Shown: piece by piece, positions 51,601-56,478 of the stretch
Layout of the letters: each line of letters starts with the position of its first letter
Position numbering within the stretch: position 1 is the first letter of the stretch
Assembly (NCBI GenBank): GCA_032718565.1
Contig: JAVGVS010000185.1
Coordinates: 558,001 to 622,000 of the forward strand
Origin: Distichodus sexfasciatus
Taxonomy: Eukaryota > Chordata > Actinopteri > Characiformes > Distichodontidae
Length of the DNA stretch: 64,000 nt
Direction: 5' to 3'
The notes under the pieces: generated by a model
What the model was told of the DNA's origin: nothing
Database searches by the model: none
The model's input: only the letters and a program-made list of their open reading frames with translations
Position numbers and translations under genes: made by a program

Positions 51601-54600
51601 ATATTTAGCATTTTATGGTTATTGGTATGTGTTTTTTTGGCACTGATGAAGCCGCTTCTGTATAATGCTACTACTCTGTGGTCTCGAGGAAAATCATAGA
51701 AGTCATAACAACAGTGGAGGCTGCAGGCACTGAAAATTCTGACACAAGCTGGGAGTGCCCTACACTTTTTGTGTTAAAAACATTATTAAATGTGATCAAA
51801 ATGAAACAAACTCTAATAGTCATTTAAACTGAGTGATTTAAACTGAGTTTGTTGGTGTATTTGTTAATCTAAATTTTCCCTCTATTGGTTCAAAACATCA
51901 GTAATCGGTCTCCTGGATTAGTAATAATTGATCTTAATATCAGACCTGGGGCGGCACGGTGGCACAGTGGTTAGCGCTGCCGCCTCACAGCAAGAAGGTC
52001 CTGGGTTCGAACCTCGGGGACAGAAGTAGGGCCTTTCTGTGTGGAATTCGCATGCCCTCCCCGTGTTTGCGTGGGTTTCCTCCGGGTGCTCCAGTTTACT
52101 CCCACAGTCCAGAGGGATATATAGGTTAATTGTTGACTCTAAATTGGCCCCGTAAGATGTGAATGTGTGATTGTGTAAGCAGGTGTGCCCTGTGGTGTGT
52201 TGCAGCTGCCCAGGGTTGTTGCCCGTCTTGCATCCGTAAGTTCCCGGGATAGGCTCCGGTCCCCCACGACCCCAGTTGGGATTAAGCGCTTCAGATAATG
52301 AATGAATAAGCGAATATCAGACCTAAAATATATCAGTCGATCATGTTTCGTAGACTCAAGTCCCCAACTTGAGAACCCAGAGTTCAATGTTTCACTAGAA
52401 GATGGTACATTTGAAGAATTTACATCTATTATTTATTGTGCTCTTCAAATATTTCCAGTTTAGGTCTGAGAGTTTGTTAAAATGATGTACAGACATTATA
52501 AGAGAGTTTTGCAGAATGATCTGTCAGCTAACTTGGGTTGAGAACGGAGCTCTGATGATGTGGAACCAACGAAACCTACCTTGAGTTTGGCCAGGAGCTG
52601 CTCGTGCTCCTCCAGGAGCTTCTTGGCCTCGTCCTGGTTGTTTCCGATCTCCAGCAGGTCTGGCCAGGCCTCGGTCAGCTGCAGCTCCACCAACTGTCCA
52701 CACTTTAATAAAACACACAGACAGACACGCTAAAGGCTGTGTTTACACAGAGCTGAGATGTTCCACCCTCTCACCTTGGACCCTCTCATCACCCAACCTG
52801 AATTTTTTTCATGCTCAGAAATACTTTTTTTACAAGCTATTCATTAACTCTTTTACATTTACTACATTTTGCAGACATGCTTACCCAGAGCAACTTCCAT
52901 TTTCCCAATTTCAGGGACAGTTTCCCTGAGAGCAACTTGGTAGAGCTGAAACGGTACCGTAATTCAAATAACTCAAATAATTCGATTACAAAAAATGGTC
53001 GAGGCCATTTTTCTAGAATCGAAGCTTCGTTTACTTCTGTTTACTTGCTACTCCAGCTGTAATATTCGGTTCCTTTTAGGATTCGGCTTCCTCTGAGTCA
53101 CTCACTAAACTGATCTGGGTGTACGAGTCACTTGAGTCACTTGAGTCAGTATTTTCAAAATGCCGGCTTAATCGTTTGCTTTTCATAGAAGAAAGTATAC
53201 GTGGCTTGTGATGAGAATGAACGCACTTCCAAATAAATGACAAAGTATCAGGTCGAGGCTACCAGAGCGGCAAGTATTTACTTTCAAGTGCCACTAGAGG
53301 AAGTTAACTGTGTGTGGTTTAGGGAGCGCTAACCCACTCGTATGTACGATTCGGTGGCGCGTTTCCCAAAAGCATAGTTGCTAACTACACTAGCAACACT
53401 ACGTTACCCCAAAATAATAGTTGCTAACCACGCTAGCAACACTACGTTACCCCAAAATAATAGTTGCTAACTACACTAGCAACACTACGTTACCCCAAAA
53501 GCATAGTTGCTAACTAGGTTAGCAACACTATGTTACCCCAAAAGCATAGTTGCTAACTAGGCTAGTAACACTATGTTACCTTAAAAGAATAGTTGCTAAT
53601 TACACTACCAACACTATGTTACCCCAAAAGCAAAGTTCCTATTACGCTACCAACACTATGTTACCCCAAAAGCAAAGTTCCTATTACGCTACCAACACTA
53701 TGTTACCTCAAAAGCATGGTTGCTAACTACGCTAGCAACATTATGTTACCCCAAAAGCATGGTTGTTAACTACGCTAGCAACACTGTGTTACCCCAAAAG
53801 CATGGTTGCTAACTATGCTAGCAACACTGTGTTACCCCAGAAGCATAGTTGTTAATTACGTTAGCAGCACTATGTTAATTGCGAATGTACACTTTGTTAG
53901 CAGGTAACACATAATGATGTAACTCAGTTACTAACTCACTAACTTACTTTTGGGGAGATGTAACTAGTAACTATAACTAATGAGTTTTTTAAAGTAACGT
54001 TCCCAACACGGCAGATCTGTAATGGTCATTTTCATCCTTTTATCTGTTTGTTTTTCCCTTAGGAACTGAATGAATGAGGTCAAGCCTGTTATACTTATTC
54101 GATAGCCTAGTCCACCGGCTCATCAGTGGTCAGTTTTGGAACAAGACAAGAGAAAAAACTACTTAAAAAAACAAGAATAAAAAATGTGTTTGTGAAATGG
54201 ACAAACAAAACTTGAAAGTGAAAGTGCAAAAATGTACGACTGATAATATAACAGGCACGGTGGTGTGTCTCCTGTTGTCAAACTACAGTTCACAAGAAAA
54301 CACTAGCTCATCAACCCAGAAATCTGAAATGCCATTTTTAGTTTTCTGGTGAAAGAAATACTATCGGCTCCAGCAGCTGCTGAAGTCCGTCTCTTTAGTC
54401 ATATGAATTTGGGAAAGGCAGCAGCACATATGCAGGCTGATGGCTATTTAATTGTGTTGTATATTTCGGGAGCGTTTGGCAGCATTCGTTATGTTGACAT
54501 GTGCTGCTCTTCACCGAGACATGTGCACTGAGTGAACAGTCAAGAGATTAAAATGATCTGGAAAAGTTGCTCTCTCTAGCTCACTCCCAGTTAGTTTCTA

Positions 54601-56249
54601 GAATTATTATTATAAATATTATCAGTGTTGGGGAGTCGATGGGGCTGGACAATATGACATCAAATCAATATCACGATTAACTGTACATTTTACTCTGATT
54701 ATGATTTACCAACCTTTTCTGTTTGTCTGCCCACATAGCTCAGTGAGCAGGTTTGTAGTGTACGTACGCACTACAATATGTAACTACAGCTGCAATTCTA
54801 TAAGAAAATGCCAATGTGATTTGCTCAAATTTTGTAGCCGTGACATGAAAACAGGCCGAGTAAAACGACTTTGATTAAAATGTATTGAAGTGAATGGGGA
54901 CAGAACGAGGGATGATACAAGCAAGAAAAAGACGAGTGCGTGTGGAAACAGATTGAGGTGTGTGTTCAGTGAGGTGGTCTGATGTGGCATGAGAACCATG
55001 TTGACTGTCGTGTGAAAACAGGCGAAGGCAAGCGAGTCCCAAATCCCATGTATTATTAATGAGAACACAAATGGGTTCCTATGGGGATAACAAACGACAG
55101 AAAAAAGGATGAAAAAGACGAGTGCGGGTCGTGACGGTTACAGATATGTGAAGAGGCCCGCATCATCATGAATCATGTCGAATTTGGTGGTTTTGTGAAG
55201 AACGACGTCTGCGCAGTAAAATGTCGAAACTTAAGCTCCATGTTAATCTATGGGGGAAAAATGGACAGAACATGCGAACGAGTGCACGTAACATATATCA
55301 ACAATAGGCCATGAGTTATAGAGTTGGAACGAAGTTTCTAGCACAAAAACTGTAAGAAGAGTAGCGGTGAGAAAAAGTGTGTGGTAAAAATGTAAGAACA
55401 ATATGTGATTGATCACGGCCCAGCCCCAGGAGTAGCTAACTGGGTAACTAAGTAGTGAGGCTACTAACGTATCTACTTATTTCAGTAACAAATCTTCTTT
55501 TAAAATGCTGTAGCTTTTAAACACAGAATTAAAGTGTTTTTAAAAAGTAGTTAGCTGGGCGTACACAGAATTAAACAAGTATCCATGGCTGTGAAACTGC
55601 TTGGATGTAGTTAGCTACTTTCTCTCTGTAGCCTGTAGTATTGCTACCTACTATATCAGACCCTCCAGTATTTCGTGATGTTGAGATCGCAACTATTAAC
55701 GCAAATTCCCCCAGTCCCTGCAAATTCATTACTAATGAAATGAATGAAATGAAATGAAATGAAATGGCGTTTTGCCACTATGCTGCCCAATGCTGGAACC
55801 AACTGGCCAGTAATATCAGATCTGCCCCAACTGTGGCAAGTTTTAAACGGATGCTAAAAGCTACACTTTTCTCTGTTGCTTTTCCCACACTTGCGTGCTG
55901 AGCTTATTGCAATATTTTAAATTAACTGTGCTTGATTTTAACACTTTTAATCGTTATATTTCTACTTTATCTTTATTTTTATTCATCTTCTCATTACTTT
56001 ATCTTTACATTTAACTTTTAACAAATTTGATCTTGTTTCTGTAAAGCACATTGAATGACCCATGTGTATGATAATGTGCTCTATAAATAAACTTGCCTTG
56101 CCTACTACCGTGCAGTTTTGACCAATTACCGCAACTTTTCAGCAAATTGTGACCAATCATTGTCATTTCCCGCAAAACGTTGAGTCAGACGTCAGCAAAC
56201 TCACTTCCTTGTTACGTTTTACATATACACACACATATATATATATATA

Positions 56250-56283
<34 letters not shown>

Positions 56284-56412
56284 TATATATTCTATATTCT
56301 ATATATATATATGTATATATATATATGTAAAACGTAACAAGGAAGTGAGTTTGCTGGGACGCCTGACTATATATATATATATATACTATATATATATATA
56401 TACACATACATA

Positions 56413-56478
<66 letters not shown>

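Noticed and set aside
53360..53890. CRISPR-like array with 43-bp periodicity
   Set aside because: The whole 43-bp unit repeats, with no variable spacer and no cas genes.
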